The notes under the pieces were generated by a model. That model worked only from the letters and a program-made list of their open reading frames with translations, made no database searches and was not told where the DNA came from. Made by a program: the position numbers and the translations under genes. A stretch of DNA of 64,000 nt. It comes from UBA3839 sp902776985 (GTDB lineage Bacteria > Bacteroidota > Bacteroidia > Bacteroidales > Bacteroidaceae). Each line of letters opens with the position of its first letter. Within the stretch, counting starts at the first letter, position 1. The stretch spans positions 1-64,000 of the forward strand of contig CACYSD010000015.1 of the NCBI GenBank assembly GCA_902776985.1. The letters run 5' to 3'. Shown here one piece after another: positions 32,451 to 41,564 of the stretch.

Positions 32451-35342
32451 TTAGCGAAGTATCTTGGTGCGAGTTACCTGACCGTTAGAGTGGCGAACCT
32501 GCTTAATGACGATGCCGCGAGTTGCGCTTGTGGCACGGCGTCCCTGAAGGTCGAAGTATGAAACTGAAGCGGCGTCACGGTCTGTTGCTACAGTTTCTAC
32601 ACCGTCAACATAGTATTGATGAACGTCAAACCATACGATGTCGGACTTGTTGATTGCACCACCACCGTAGTAGATGCTCTGAACACCAATCTTGTCCCAA
32701 GAGAGGATTTCCTCTACGTCTTGGTTAAGGTAAACATAATCACCGCCTGTGTAGATGTCCCAGTCGTCATTGAAGGTGTAAGGAATCTCACTCATGTCCT
32801 CGTCAAGTTCATCGTAGAGGTCTTTTGAAAATACAAGTGGTGCTATCTCATTGCCCTTCTCGATAAACAGTTGATAGAACAGTTTGGCGCTAATCATTGG
32901 ATTGCCGTTTACGTCAAGTGTAGGGATGCTAAGATTGATTCTTGGATAAGCAGTGTTAAGCGCCTTGAAGTCCACAATTTCAGGATTAGCTGGTTTAACA
33001 GCCTTTTCTACAATCTTCCTGAGGGTAATATCCATGTAGTCGTCGCAGATGTTGTCTTCACCTATTATGTAGGAAACATAGCCGTCTTTGCAGGTGAATG
33101 TGGAAGTGGCTGCGTCGTAGGTGAATTCTGCTCCGCTGAATGCGAGTTCATAGTCTCCTACCCAGGATTCGTAAGTGCCAAGTCCCCATCCAGGAATTGT
33201 TACCTTGCCGTCAACCATTGTTCCCTTAACCCATGCATCTGGGATGTACTGGCTCAGACCTTGGAAATAGACTTCGTTGCCGTCGAAACCTACTAGTACT
33301 TCAAATGTTTCTGTTTCTGAATCTTCTTCATCTGTGTAGGTTCCAGTGAAGTAGTAAGCCTCTGTCTGCAAATCCTCAGGGACTTCAACTGTAACTGTAG
33401 AATAGTCTAAGTAGTAGAAGTCGATTCCTGTGATACGTCCCTGTACACCGCTTTCGTTAGGCACGCAGAATGTTACGCTTGTTGCATTGCCTTCCCATGT
33501 GCCTTTGTAGCCGTCGAGATTGAACTCTCCGTCTGCATCTTCAGCGAGTTCAATCTGCATCTGATTGTCCTTTTGGCTGTAGAGATGGAGCACAATCTTG
33601 CCGAGAGGTTCTGCGGAAGTGATGGTAAGAGTGTTGCCTGCATACATACGAACTGTTCCGTCAGGATGGCCGGCTGCTGTGTCACCTTCGGTTGCTGTGT
33701 AGTACTTAGGATCACTTGAACCTTCACCCTTAGCGAACACACCAGTGATGCCTTCAGCAAATGTTACTTCTGAAACAACGTCACCTCTTGATACACCCAT
33801 GTCGTCAGCTGCCCATGTTACATCAGGATTGATACCGACTACAAGATAATCATAGTAGTAGTAGATTGCTATAGTTTTGGCAGAACTAGTAACTAATAAA
33901 TATGGGTCGAGAGTGAACGCATCTTCAGTATTGTCATACTTGAAAGTGATGTCGTCCAAACCTTCTCCGTTATAGCCTGCTACAAAGACAAGTCCACCGT
34001 ATGGGTCCTTGCCAATGTACTGACCGGCAGGGATAACAATAGAAGTCTTGTCTTCGTCAGCCCAAGTTCCCTTAATCCATGCGTCAGGCATATCATACAT
34101 AATACCCTGGATATATACATCGTTGCCGTCATAGCCTACGAGTGCTGTTCCTGAGAAATCCTCGGATTCGTCGTCGGCATTAACGGTACCTTCAAATGCC
34201 TTTTCTACAGTCACAAGGTCTGTAGGAGGAGTTACAAGAGTTGGCATTGTTCCGATAAATGTTCCGGCAGAAACACTATAGAAGTCGTCTGCAGAAAGAA
34301 CGGTTGGACTAAATACGATGTATGATGGACAGAACAAAGTGCCGGCTTCTGCATCGTATTCAAATACTATGTCGTCAAGTCCGCTTTTACCGAATGCGCC
34401 GATGAAGTATTTCTCGCCGATGCCGTTATAACCAAAGAACTGTGGAGCAAATTGCAAGTCGCCGTCCTCATTCACAGAACCCTTGATCCATCCTTCTGGT
34501 ACGCCTGGAATTGAGAGGAAAATATAAGCGTCAGTACCATCGAAACCGAACTCTGCGGTGCTTGTGTATTCCTCGACTATCATGTTATCATCGTCATCAT
34601 TGGCATAATAGCCTTTGCTTCCGTTCAGAGGCAGGGTCTTAATTGCCAATCCGTCTGGAGGAGTTACAAGAGTGAGGTCTTCGTGGAACTCTGTGAGAAC
34701 GGTGTTCCATTCAGAGCAACCTGTCCACGAAGAGTCATCAGTCCAAATTTCAGTTAAGACATAAGTATCAGGTAAATCCAAGGAAATAACGTCACCGTCA
34801 ATCTTGTAAGTAACTTCTGTAATTGAAGAGTCGTAATAGAATTTGTCTGTCAGCGTTCCTACAACAATCATAATTGCTGCATCGTAATAGCTGCTATAGT
34901 AGACGTTCTGCTTCAGAGGTACAGTGATGGTCTTACCGTCAGCACTGAGTGTACCTTTTACGTATGAATCGTTATCGTCTGTGCCTATAATATCATAAAT
35001 ATAAACACCGTCTTCTGCATATACGATTTCGACAAAACCGCTTTGTTCTGTATATACACCTTGACCTTCACTGTATTCCGTGGCATCTCCAGAACGTACA
35101 TAGTTTTTCACCTCGCCTTCTGGGGCTTCATAGATGATAGGGAAATCAGCTGCAGCTCTGTGAGTAGTAGCCTTTTTGGCTAATTTCTTCACAGTCTTAC
35201 CTTTGAATGCATCCGGTGTGTTTGCAGAAGCGGATGCTGAAGTCAAAGAGCGTGAAGAAACGTCAGACCATTTCCCTTGCTGTGCGAATGATACTACAGC
35301 AACAAATGCTGCAATAAGCATAAGAGTAAATCTTTTCTTCAT
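32451..35342 (-). CDS. Secreted repeat protein with type IX sorting signal, unknown function
   Basis: Starting at the Met two codons into the frame gives MKKRFTLMLIAAFVAVVSFAQ, a clean signal peptide, and 963 residues. A basic pro-region (KGKTVKKLAKKATTHRAA) is followed by a Tyr/Asp-rich, beta-strand body. At least three imperfect repeats of about 120-170 residues share the core (F/Y)DG(T/N)(D/E)(A/V)Y(I/F)xxL then P(D/E)(A/G)W(I/V)KG(T/S) and GLDDIxFxYD. A fourth, diverged copy (DGVYIYDIIG then SYVKGTLS) lies near residue 110. The C-terminus has SYFDLQGRRAT then GIVIKQVRHSNGQVTRTKILR, in two blocks, a type IX sorting signal. No catalytic motif; a carbohydrate- or mineral-binding surface protein is one possibility. 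Confidence 0.8.
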   Translation of the reverse strand: MKKRFTLMLIAAFVAVVSFAQQGKWSDVSSRSLTSASASANTPDAFKGKTVKKLAKKATTHRAAADFPIIYEAPEGEVKNYVRSGDATEYSEGQGVYTEQSGFVEIVYAEDGVYIYDIIGTDDNDSYVKGTLSADGKTITVPLKQNVYYSSYYDAAIMIVVGTLTDKFYYDSSITEVTYKIDGDVISLDLPDTYVLTEIWTDDSSWTGCSEWNTVLTEFHEDLTLVTPPDGLAIKTLPLNGSKGYYANDDDDNMIVEEYTSTAEFGFDGTDAYIFLSIPGVPEGWIKGSVNEDGDLQFAPQFFGYNGIGEKYFIGAFGKSGLDDIVFEYDAEAGTLFCPSYIVFSPTVLSADDFYSVSAGTFIGTMPTLVTPPTDLVTVEKAFEGTVNADDESEDFSGTALVGYDGNDVYIQGIMYDMPDAWIKGTWADEDKTSIVIPAGQYIGKDPYGGLVFVAGYNGEGLDDITFKYDNTEDAFTLDPYLLVTSSAKTIAIYYYYDYLVVGINPDVTWAADDMGVSRGDVVSEVTFAEGITGVFAKGEGSSDPKYYTATEGDTAAGHPDGTVRMYAGNTLTITSAEPLGKIVLHLYSQKDNQMQIELAEDADGEFNLDGYKGTWEGNATSVTFCVPNESGVQGRITGIDFYYLDYSTVTVEVPEDLQTEAYYFTGTYTDEEDSETETFEVLVGFDGNEVYFQGLSQYIPDAWVKGTMVDGKVTIPGWGLGTYESWVGDYELAFSGAEFTYDAATSTFTCKDGYVSYIIGEDNICDDYMDITLRKIVEKAVKPANPEIVDFKALNTAYPRINLSIPTLDVNGNPMISAKLFYQLFIEKGNEIAPLVFSKDLYDELDEDMSEIPYTFNDDWDIYTGGDYVYLNQDVEEILSWDKIGVQSIYYGGGAINKSDIVWFDVHQYYVDGVETVATDRDAASVSYFDLQGRRATSATRGIVIKQVRHSNGQVTRTKILR

Positions 35343-35514
35343 AAGCAATTAATTTTTAATGGATAATAATATAAATAGTTGTTATTTATTGGTTCTGTAT
35401 AGTCGCGTTAGTTATAAAATGCAAAATTCGTAAAAAAACTGTTATTTCACAACTTTTTTCCTGTTTTTTATTGCTTTATGTTAAATAATGGTTTCTTTTG
35501 ATGATAATTTAAAA

Positions 35515-35556
35515 CAAAAAACCGCAACACTGAATAAATCGGTGTTGCGGTTTTTT
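35515..35556 (-). terminator. Intrinsic terminator after the M16 peptidase gene
   Basis: AAAAAACCGCAACAC pairs perfectly with GTGTTGCGGTTTTTT around an 11-base loop. The T-rich tail on the minus strand is strong. A GTTAACCATTAACCG repeat lies between it and the stop codon. Confidence 0.9.
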
Positions 35557-35602
35557 TTGTTATTCCGTTTCCGGTATATCGTTAACCATTAACCGTTAAC
35601 CA

Positions 35603-38422
35603 TTACTTTACAGGGCTTGTCATACCTACTTCGAGGCGGTTGCCGCTGCGGAAGACGAGACGGGCAAATGCCTGGATGTCGGCATCAGTGATTTCGTCTA
35701 CAGTCTTGTCGAAGTCGTTGACCTTCTCCTGGTTGTAACGAGCATATTCAACCATAGCATTCATCCAGTAGTTGTTCTTCTTGAGGTCTTCAGCATGGCT
35801 GCGGTGCAGGTATTCCTTCACTTTCTTTACATTTTCGCTATCTGGACCCTTTTCGCACATCTGGGCTACACCTTCATAAACGATTTTGGTCATCTTCTCT
35901 CGTTTCTCTGGTGCAGTTGGCAACTGGATAATGAGACGTGCAATTTCTTCAGGATAATTCTCAATGCTACCCTGTACAGGCACGCCGTAAGCACCACCTT
36001 CATCTTCACGTACACTCTCTGTGTAGTGCATGCTCATGAGTTGTTCAAGCATGGTCATAAGGAGTTCGTTGCGAAGGTTTTCCTTCATAGGAGCGTGATA
36101 GACGAAGAGAGTGATGGCGTTAGGAGTTTCCTGCTCTTTCTCAAATACGTTAGTCACTTCACCCTTGGTGAGGATTCTGTCCATAGGTTTCGACTGCTCC
36201 TCACCCTTCTTAACCGGGAGCGAACCGAGATATTTCTCAAACAGAGGCAGGGCTGCGTCGATGTCGATATCACCTACGAAGAAAAATTCGAAGTCGTTGG
36301 CATCAGCGAATCGCTCACGGTAGATTTTCAGTACTCGGTCGTAGTTGATGCGGTCGAGGTCAGCAGGACGTGTGCGGAGTGCAGTGTAGTGGTTCTTGTA
36401 CAATACGCTGACAACTGAGTCTGAGAGAGCTGTGGTTGGGTTGAGTTCAGCATTGGCAAGTTGGAGCTTCTGCCGCTCGATGGTTGACTTGAATGCTTCG
36501 TTGTCGCGACGAGGTGATGTGAAGCAGAGGTAAGTCAGCTGAAGCATTGTTTCAAAGTCCTTAACTACACAACTGCCATTAATACCCTCGGTGCGGTTGC
36601 TGATGAATGGGCTTGCAGATGCCTGGATTCCAGAGAGACGCTTGCTGAGGTTGGTTGCAGAGAAATTACCCCATCCGCCAAGATCAACCATGTCGGCGTT
36701 GCTGACATCCATGTAGTCTTCTTTAGAATAGTAGGAAATGCCTCCCCAGCTGGTTGCTCGCATAGAGATGCTGTTAGGAGTGTAGTCGGTCTTCTTAACG
36801 TGAATCTTAATACCGTTCTTCAGGGTGATGAGCTTTGCATCGTACTGGTCGTCGCTTACACTCACTACCTTGCTGCCTTTAAGTTTAGCTGTCACGAGTG
36901 GATCGTTGTTCACTTCTTCAACATAAGCAGTAATCTCTTCCTTCTGAACCTTATGGATGACGTCGAGCAGCTCTTCCTTGGTTGGCATGGTGATACCTTC
37001 CTTGTCAGGAGCAAACATAACCAAAACGAGGTTCTTGTCAGTCTCTGTCAAAGCTTCCTTCAGAGCGGAATTGATAACATCTACTGTAATCTGAGGAGCC
37101 AGCATCTTCATAATCTGGTATTCCATTTCGATGCCAGGCATAGCGTCACCGTCGAGGAAGTTACGAACACACTCGTTGACATAGCGTGTGGTAAGCACCT
37201 TGTCTTTCTTTGCATATCTGTCTTCCAACTGTGACAGGAATTCAGATCTGAAGCGGTCGTATTCGCTTGCTGTGAAACCGAAACGGCTTACGCGAAGCAT
37301 CTCACGGTAGAGTGCTGCCAATGCTTCATCCTGTCCGTTGTCCTTGAATACTACAGTACCGGTGATAGCGTCCTTAGTCTTTGCTACGAAGAATTCGCCG
37401 TTCTCCATGTCTGCACCGAGGAAAGGAGGATTCTCTTTCTGAAGAATCTCAGAGATACGGCTGCTGAACATGGTGCTGATAGCTTCGTTTGAATAGTCGT
37501 TAACCAACTTAAGCAAAGAACCGCGCACTTCTCTTGGCATGGTTTCGTTCTTCATCATGAGAACAATCAAGTTGCTGGTCTGCTCCTTGTCTTTCTGGAT
37601 GGAAACGAGTGGTTCTTCGTTGTCAGGAACTTCGAAGTATTCACGCTTTGCAGCGTCGGCAGCAGGAGCCTTGATGTCTGCAAAGACTTCCTTTACCTTC
37701 TTCTCCATCTGGTCTACATCGAAGTCACCTATGACGACAACTGCCTGCAGGTCAGGACGATACCATTTCTTGTAATAAGAACGCAGGGTGTCGTATGGGA
37801 AGTTCATCACCACGTCCATAGTACCGATAGGCATACGTCCGGCATACTTAGAACCAGGGAGAATGTCAGGCAGGGCAGCCTCGTACATACGCATCATGGC
37901 AGAGCGGCGCATACGCCATTCTTCGTTGATGACACCACGCTCCTTGTCTATTTCTGTGCCTTCGAGCAGGAGGTCATGGCTCCAGTCGTGGAGGATGAGA
38001 AGACAAGAGTCGAGTGAAGCAGCGTTGGTTGTCTTCACATTATTAATATTATATACGGTCTCATCGAATGAAGTGTAAGCGTTGAGGTTTTCGCCAAACT
38101 TCACACCGATACTTTCCAGATAAGTCTTCAGTTTGTTGCCTGGGAAGTGAGTTGTTCCGTTGAAGCACATGTGCTCAAGGAAGTGTGCGAGACCGCGCTG
38201 GTCTTCGTTCTCCTGCATGGAACCAACTTTCTGTGCGATGTAGAAATCGGCACGTTCTTCTGGCCATGCGTTATGGCGGATGTAATAAGTCAGACCGTTG
38301 TCAAGTTTTCCGAAGCGTACAGCCGGATCAAGAGGCAGTGGTTGCATCATTGCTGCCATGTCTTGAGCAGAAGCACTGAGGCCAATGAGCATTACTGCAA
38401 TTACCAATAGAATTCTTTTCAT
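35603..38422 (-). CDS. Exported M16-family zinc peptidase
   Basis: The 939-residue protein has a signal peptide (MKRILLVIAVMLIGLSASAQ) and the inverted zinc motif HFLEH at 80-84 (H80, E83, H84). The third ligand is expected around E161 (DKERGVINEEWR), 77 residues on, as in pitrilysin. Two tandem M16 units are present: an active first half (about 30-480) and an inactive second half (about 510-930). It probably degrades peptides in the periplasm, as do the paired M16 proteins of Bacteroidota. It starts 43 bases after nadB with no visible promoter, so it may be read from the nadB transcript. Confidence 0.93.
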   Translation of the reverse strand: MKRILLVIAVMLIGLSASAQDMAAMMQPLPLDPAVRFGKLDNGLTYYIRHNAWPEERADFYIAQKVGSMQENEDQRGLAHFLEHMCFNGTTHFPGNKLKTYLESIGVKFGENLNAYTSFDETVYNINNVKTTNAASLDSCLLILHDWSHDLLLEGTEIDKERGVINEEWRMRRSAMMRMYEAALPDILPGSKYAGRMPIGTMDVVMNFPYDTLRSYYKKWYRPDLQAVVVIGDFDVDQMEKKVKEVFADIKAPAADAAKREYFEVPDNEEPLVSIQKDKEQTSNLIVLMMKNETMPREVRGSLLKLVNDYSNEAISTMFSSRISEILQKENPPFLGADMENGEFFVAKTKDAITGTVVFKDNGQDEALAALYREMLRVSRFGFTASEYDRFRSEFLSQLEDRYAKKDKVLTTRYVNECVRNFLDGDAMPGIEMEYQIMKMLAPQITVDVINSALKEALTETDKNLVLVMFAPDKEGITMPTKEELLDVIHKVQKEEITAYVEEVNNDPLVTAKLKGSKVVSVSDDQYDAKLITLKNGIKIHVKKTDYTPNSISMRATSWGGISYYSKEDYMDVSNADMVDLGGWGNFSATNLSKRLSGIQASASPFISNRTEGINGSCVVKDFETMLQLTYLCFTSPRRDNEAFKSTIERQKLQLANAELNPTTALSDSVVSVLYKNHYTALRTRPADLDRINYDRVLKIYRERFADANDFEFFFVGDIDIDAALPLFEKYLGSLPVKKGEEQSKPMDRILTKGEVTNVFEKEQETPNAITLFVYHAPMKENLRNELLMTMLEQLMSMHYTESVREDEGGAYGVPVQGSIENYPEEIARLIIQLPTAPEKREKMTKIVYEGVAQMCEKGPDSENVKKVKEYLHRSHAEDLKKNNYWMNAMVEYARYNQEKVNDFDKTVDEITDADIQAFARLVFRSGNRLEVGMTSPVK

Positions 38423-38465
38423 TGTTTTGATTGATTTTAATTTTGTGTTTATTGAGTTTTCTAGT

Positions 38466-40085
38466 TTATATCTGAGTTTTGAAAGGATTTACGCTTTTCT
38501 GCTGGTCGAGGGCGTGTTTGGGGTAGTCTACGGTGTAGTGGAGTCCGCGGCTTTCCTTGCGCTCAAGTGCCTGACGGGTGATGAGATAACCTACATTGAT
38601 CATATTGCGGAGTTCGCAGATGTCTTTTGTCGGTTTGACACGCTTGAAGAGGTGTTCGGTCTCTTCGTAGAGCAGGTCAAGGCGCTCCCATGCACGGTGC
38701 AGACGCAGGTCGGAACGGACAATCCCCACATAGGTGGACATAATCTGTCCCACTTCCTTCACGTCTTGGGCAATAAGCACCTTCTCTTCGTTCGTCATTG
38801 TGCCTTCGTCGTTCCATTCAGGAACAGCGGTGTTGAAATCGTACTGGTCAATTACGCTGAGAGAATGCTTTGCCGCAGCATCGGCATAGACAACGGCTTC
38901 TATTAGTGAGTTGGACGCCAGACGGTTGCCTCCGTGAAGTCCGGTACAGCTACATTCACCCACGGCATAGAGCCTGCGGATGCTGCTCTGTCCGTCAAGG
39001 TCAACCTTGATGCCTCCGCACATATAGTGTGCTGATGGGGCAACAGGGATATAGTCCTTTGTGATGTCAATACCTATAGACAGACATTTGGCATATATAT
39101 TCGGGAAGTGATGCTTGGTCTCTTCCGGGTCTTTATGAGTGACGTCCAGACAAACGTGGTCGAGAGCGTGAATCTTCATCTCGTTGTCAATGGCTCTTGC
39201 CACGATATCGCGTGGAGCCAGTGAGAGACGTTCATCGTATTTCTGCATAAATTCCTCACCGTTGGGCAGACGGAGGATGCCTCCGTAGCCGCGCATGGCT
39301 TCTGTGATGAGATATGCAGGGTGAGTCTCCTTAGGGTTATAAAGGACAGTCGGGTGGAATTGCACAAATTCCATGTCTTTGATTTTGCCCTTGGCGCGGT
39401 GAACCATGGCGATGCCGTCGCCTGTTGCGATGTTGGGGTTGGAAGTGGTAGCGTAGATTGCACCAGTTCCGCCGGTTGCCATAAGTGTTACACGTGAGAG
39501 ATAAGTGTCAACCTTGCCTGTTTTGGGGTTAAGCACGTATGCTCCGTAACATTCAATGTCTGGAGTACGGCGTGTGACACGAACGCCAAGATGGTGTTGT
39601 GTGATGATTTCCACAGCGAAGTGGTTTTCCAGGATTTCAATGTCAGGGCAGTTGCGCACGGCCTCCATGAGTCCTCGCTGAATCTCTGCTCCTGTGTCGT
39701 CGGCATGGTGTAGTATGCGGAATTCTGAGTGTCCGCCTTCGCGGTGAAGGTCGAAATTTCCGTCTTCGTTCTTGTCGAAGTTCACACCCCACTGAACGAG
39801 TTCCTGAATCTGTGCAGGAGCATTGCGCACCACCTGTTCCACTGCTTCACGGTCACTGATCCAGTCACCTGCAATCATTGTGTCTTCGATGTGCTTGTCG
39901 AAGTTGTCAACGAGCAGGTTGGTTACACTCGCTATACCACCCTGCGCCTTTGCGGTGTTGGCTTCTTCGAGTGTGGTTTTACAGATAATGGCAATTTTTC
40001 CTTTCTTTGCCCGTGCCACTTTCAGAGCATAACTCATGCCAGCTACTCCTGAGCCGATGATGAGAAAATCAAATTTCCGTGTCAT
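38466..40085 (-). CDS. nadB: L-aspartate oxidase
   Basis: NadB oxidises L-aspartate to iminoaspartate with FAD, the first step of de novo NAD synthesis; NadA would then make quinolinate. The 539-residue flavoprotein has the FAD dinucleotide motif GSGVAG (11-16), the substrate-loop region TAKAQGGIASV, the catalytic-domain motif HREGGHSEFRILHHADDTGA and the second FAD block GECSCTGLHGGNRLASNSL. Anaerobes of this group use fumarate as the electron acceptor. nadA and nadC are not in the window. The next gene diverges, with promoter boxes for each direction in the 120-base gap. Confidence 0.95.
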   Translation of the reverse strand: MTRKFDFLIIGSGVAGMSYALKVARAKKGKIAIICKTTLEEANTAKAQGGIASVTNLLVDNFDKHIEDTMIAGDWISDREAVEQVVRNAPAQIQELVQWGVNFDKNEDGNFDLHREGGHSEFRILHHADDTGAEIQRGLMEAVRNCPDIEILENHFAVEIITQHHLGVRVTRRTPDIECYGAYVLNPKTGKVDTYLSRVTLMATGGTGAIYATTSNPNIATGDGIAMVHRAKGKIKDMEFVQFHPTVLYNPKETHPAYLITEAMRGYGGILRLPNGEEFMQKYDERLSLAPRDIVARAIDNEMKIHALDHVCLDVTHKDPEETKHHFPNIYAKCLSIGIDITKDYIPVAPSAHYMCGGIKVDLDGQSSIRRLYAVGECSCTGLHGGNRLASNSLIEAVVYADAAAKHSLSVIDQYDFNTAVPEWNDEGTMTNEEKVLIAQDVKEVGQIMSTYVGIVRSDLRLHRAWERLDLLYEETEHLFKRVKPTKDICELRNMINVGYLITRQALERKESRGLHYTVDYPKHALDQQKSVNPFKTQI

Positions 40086-40113
40086 GACATCGTATAATTA
40101 TGCATAATTGTTG

Positions 40114-40121
40114 CAAAGTTA
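40114..40121 (-). promoter_or_regulatory. -7 promoter box for nadB
   Basis: TAACTTTG on the minus strand, 28 bases upstream of the nadB ATG. No clear upstream TTTG at standard spacing. Confidence 0.5.
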
Positions 40122-40173
40122 TGAAATTCTAATAATAAGCGGCACGTTATTTATAAAATTTGTTGGTTTTTTG

Positions 40174-40181
40174 TAACTTTG
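40174..40181 (+). promoter_or_regulatory. -7 promoter box for dacB
   Basis: TAACTTTG, 24 bases upstream of the dacB ATG and facing away from the nadB box 52 bases to the left. The upstream half is weak: the nearest TTTG, at 40159, is too close. Confidence 0.5.
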
Positions 40182-40205
40182 CGCTAAAATTAAGCCCTTT
40201 TTGAT

Positions 40206-41564
40206 ATGTCGATTATAAATAGTATAGCATTATTAAGCCTCCGTGTGCTTAGAATCCTCCCCCTTTTCTTCGCCTTTTCTGCAATGAGTCAGGATGTTTG
40301 TGACAGTGTAGTGCCACAATTGTCTTGGGCAGACTCTTTGCGTCAACGTTTGACTCCCTTTGCCGCAGAATCGGAGAAAGCTCATTTTTTCAGTGGAATA
40401 CTCGTCTATGACCTTACTGATGATTCTGTGCTTTATGACTACAACAGCCAGAAGCTGATGCGTCCGGCAAGTAATCAGAAGGTGCTTACAGCCGTAACTG
40501 CACTGACGTCGCTTGGAAAGAACTATTGCTACCGCACTTCGGCTTATTATTCCGGAAACATTATTGGAGACACCACATTTATCCCCGTGCTTCGTGATTC
40601 TGTCTTGGCAATATATGAGGATTCGGCAGTTGTCCACAATGTTCTTCGTGGAAATATCTATGTTGTAGGTGGCTTCGATCCTGCTTTCACCACATCTGAT
40701 CTCAAAGATTTTGCGCTGAGCATCAAGTCGCTCGGCATTGACAGCATTGCCGGACAGATAGTTGGTGACGTCAGCATGAAGGACACACTTCATCTTGGTA
40801 ATGGATGGTGCTGGGACGATGTTCCGTCTGCTGGCATTCCTTATCTCACTCCTTTACTCTTCAACCACGAAGCCATTGTCGGAGGGTCGGACAAGAAGTG
40901 TACTCCCTATCCTGAACGATACTTTGTTCAGTTCCTTGCCATGCGTCTGCGAGAACAGGGCATCGGCATGCCTTTCGCTCCAACGAGAATCAGTACGATT
41001 CCCACCAATGTGGCTTCATGTGTAAAGATTTGTGAGAAAACGCGCACTGTTGAGCAGATTCTTCAGCAGATGATGAAGGACAGTGATAATCTCTATGCGG
41101 AATCGATGTTCTACCTGACCGCATCACGCCGTAAGTCGAGTGGCATCAGTTGGAAGGACGGTGCCAAGGAGGTTGAGGACATGGTGCGCAGGGCAGGCGC
41201 AAGTACTGACTATCTGGTTGTTGCCGATGGCAGTGGCGTCAGTCTTTACAATTATGTCACTCCTCGTGTGGAAGTGGCGGCTCTTCGCTATGCCTACCGC
41301 AATCCGGAGGCATACAAAGCTCTCTACAATGCCATGCCTATAGCCGGGGTTGACGCCACTCTTCAGAAGCGTATGGTTAAAGGCCCTGCTCGTGGCAATG
41401 TCCATGCAAAAACAGGAACCGTCAGCGGTGTTTCCACGCTGACGGGTTATGTTCGTGCCTCAAACGGGCACTTGCTTGCCTTCAGTATTATGAACAACGG
41501 ACTGGTGAAGGCTGCTGTAGGCAGGGACTTCCAGGACCGTGTGTGTCAGGAATTAGCGAGATGA
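40206..41564 (+). CDS. dacB: D-alanyl-D-alanine carboxypeptidase/endopeptidase (PBP4, family S13)
   Basis: The enzyme trims or cuts peptidoglycan stem peptides in the periplasm. In 452 residues the three penicillin-binding motifs are present: SxxK at S89-K92 (RPASNQKVLT), SxN as MKDSDNLYAESM, and KTG in HAKTGTVSGVSTLTGY. A signal sequence covers about residues 1-28 (ending FAFSAMSQD). The large insertion between SxxK and SxN (GGFDPAFTTSDL and GDVSMKD...HLGNGWCWDD) is the S13 family hallmark. The last 12 bases overlap the converging C10 protease gene. Confidence 0.92.
   Translation: MSIINSIALLSLRVLRILPLFFAFSAMSQDVCDSVVPQLSWADSLRQRLTPFAAESEKAHFFSGILVYDLTDDSVLYDYNSQKLMRPASNQKVLTAVTALTSLGKNYCYRTSAYYSGNIIGDTTFIPVLRDSVLAIYEDSAVVHNVLRGNIYVVGGFDPAFTTSDLKDFALSIKSLGIDSIAGQIVGDVSMKDTLHLGNGWCWDDVPSAGIPYLTPLLFNHEAIVGGSDKKCTPYPERYFVQFLAMRLREQGIGMPFAPTRISTIPTNVASCVKICEKTRTVEQILQQMMKDSDNLYAESMFYLTASRRKSSGISWKDGAKEVEDMVRRAGASTDYLVVADGSGVSLYNYVTPRVEVAALRYAYRNPEAYKALYNAMPIAGVDATLQKRMVKGPARGNVHAKTGTVSGVSTLTGYVRASNGHLLAFSIMNNGLVKAAVGRDFQDRVCQELAR

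Noticed and set aside
41553..41564. Overlap of dacB and the C10 protease gene as a possible assembly error
   Set aside because: Both proteins have complete conserved motifs, and a 12-base tail-to-tail overlap is common.
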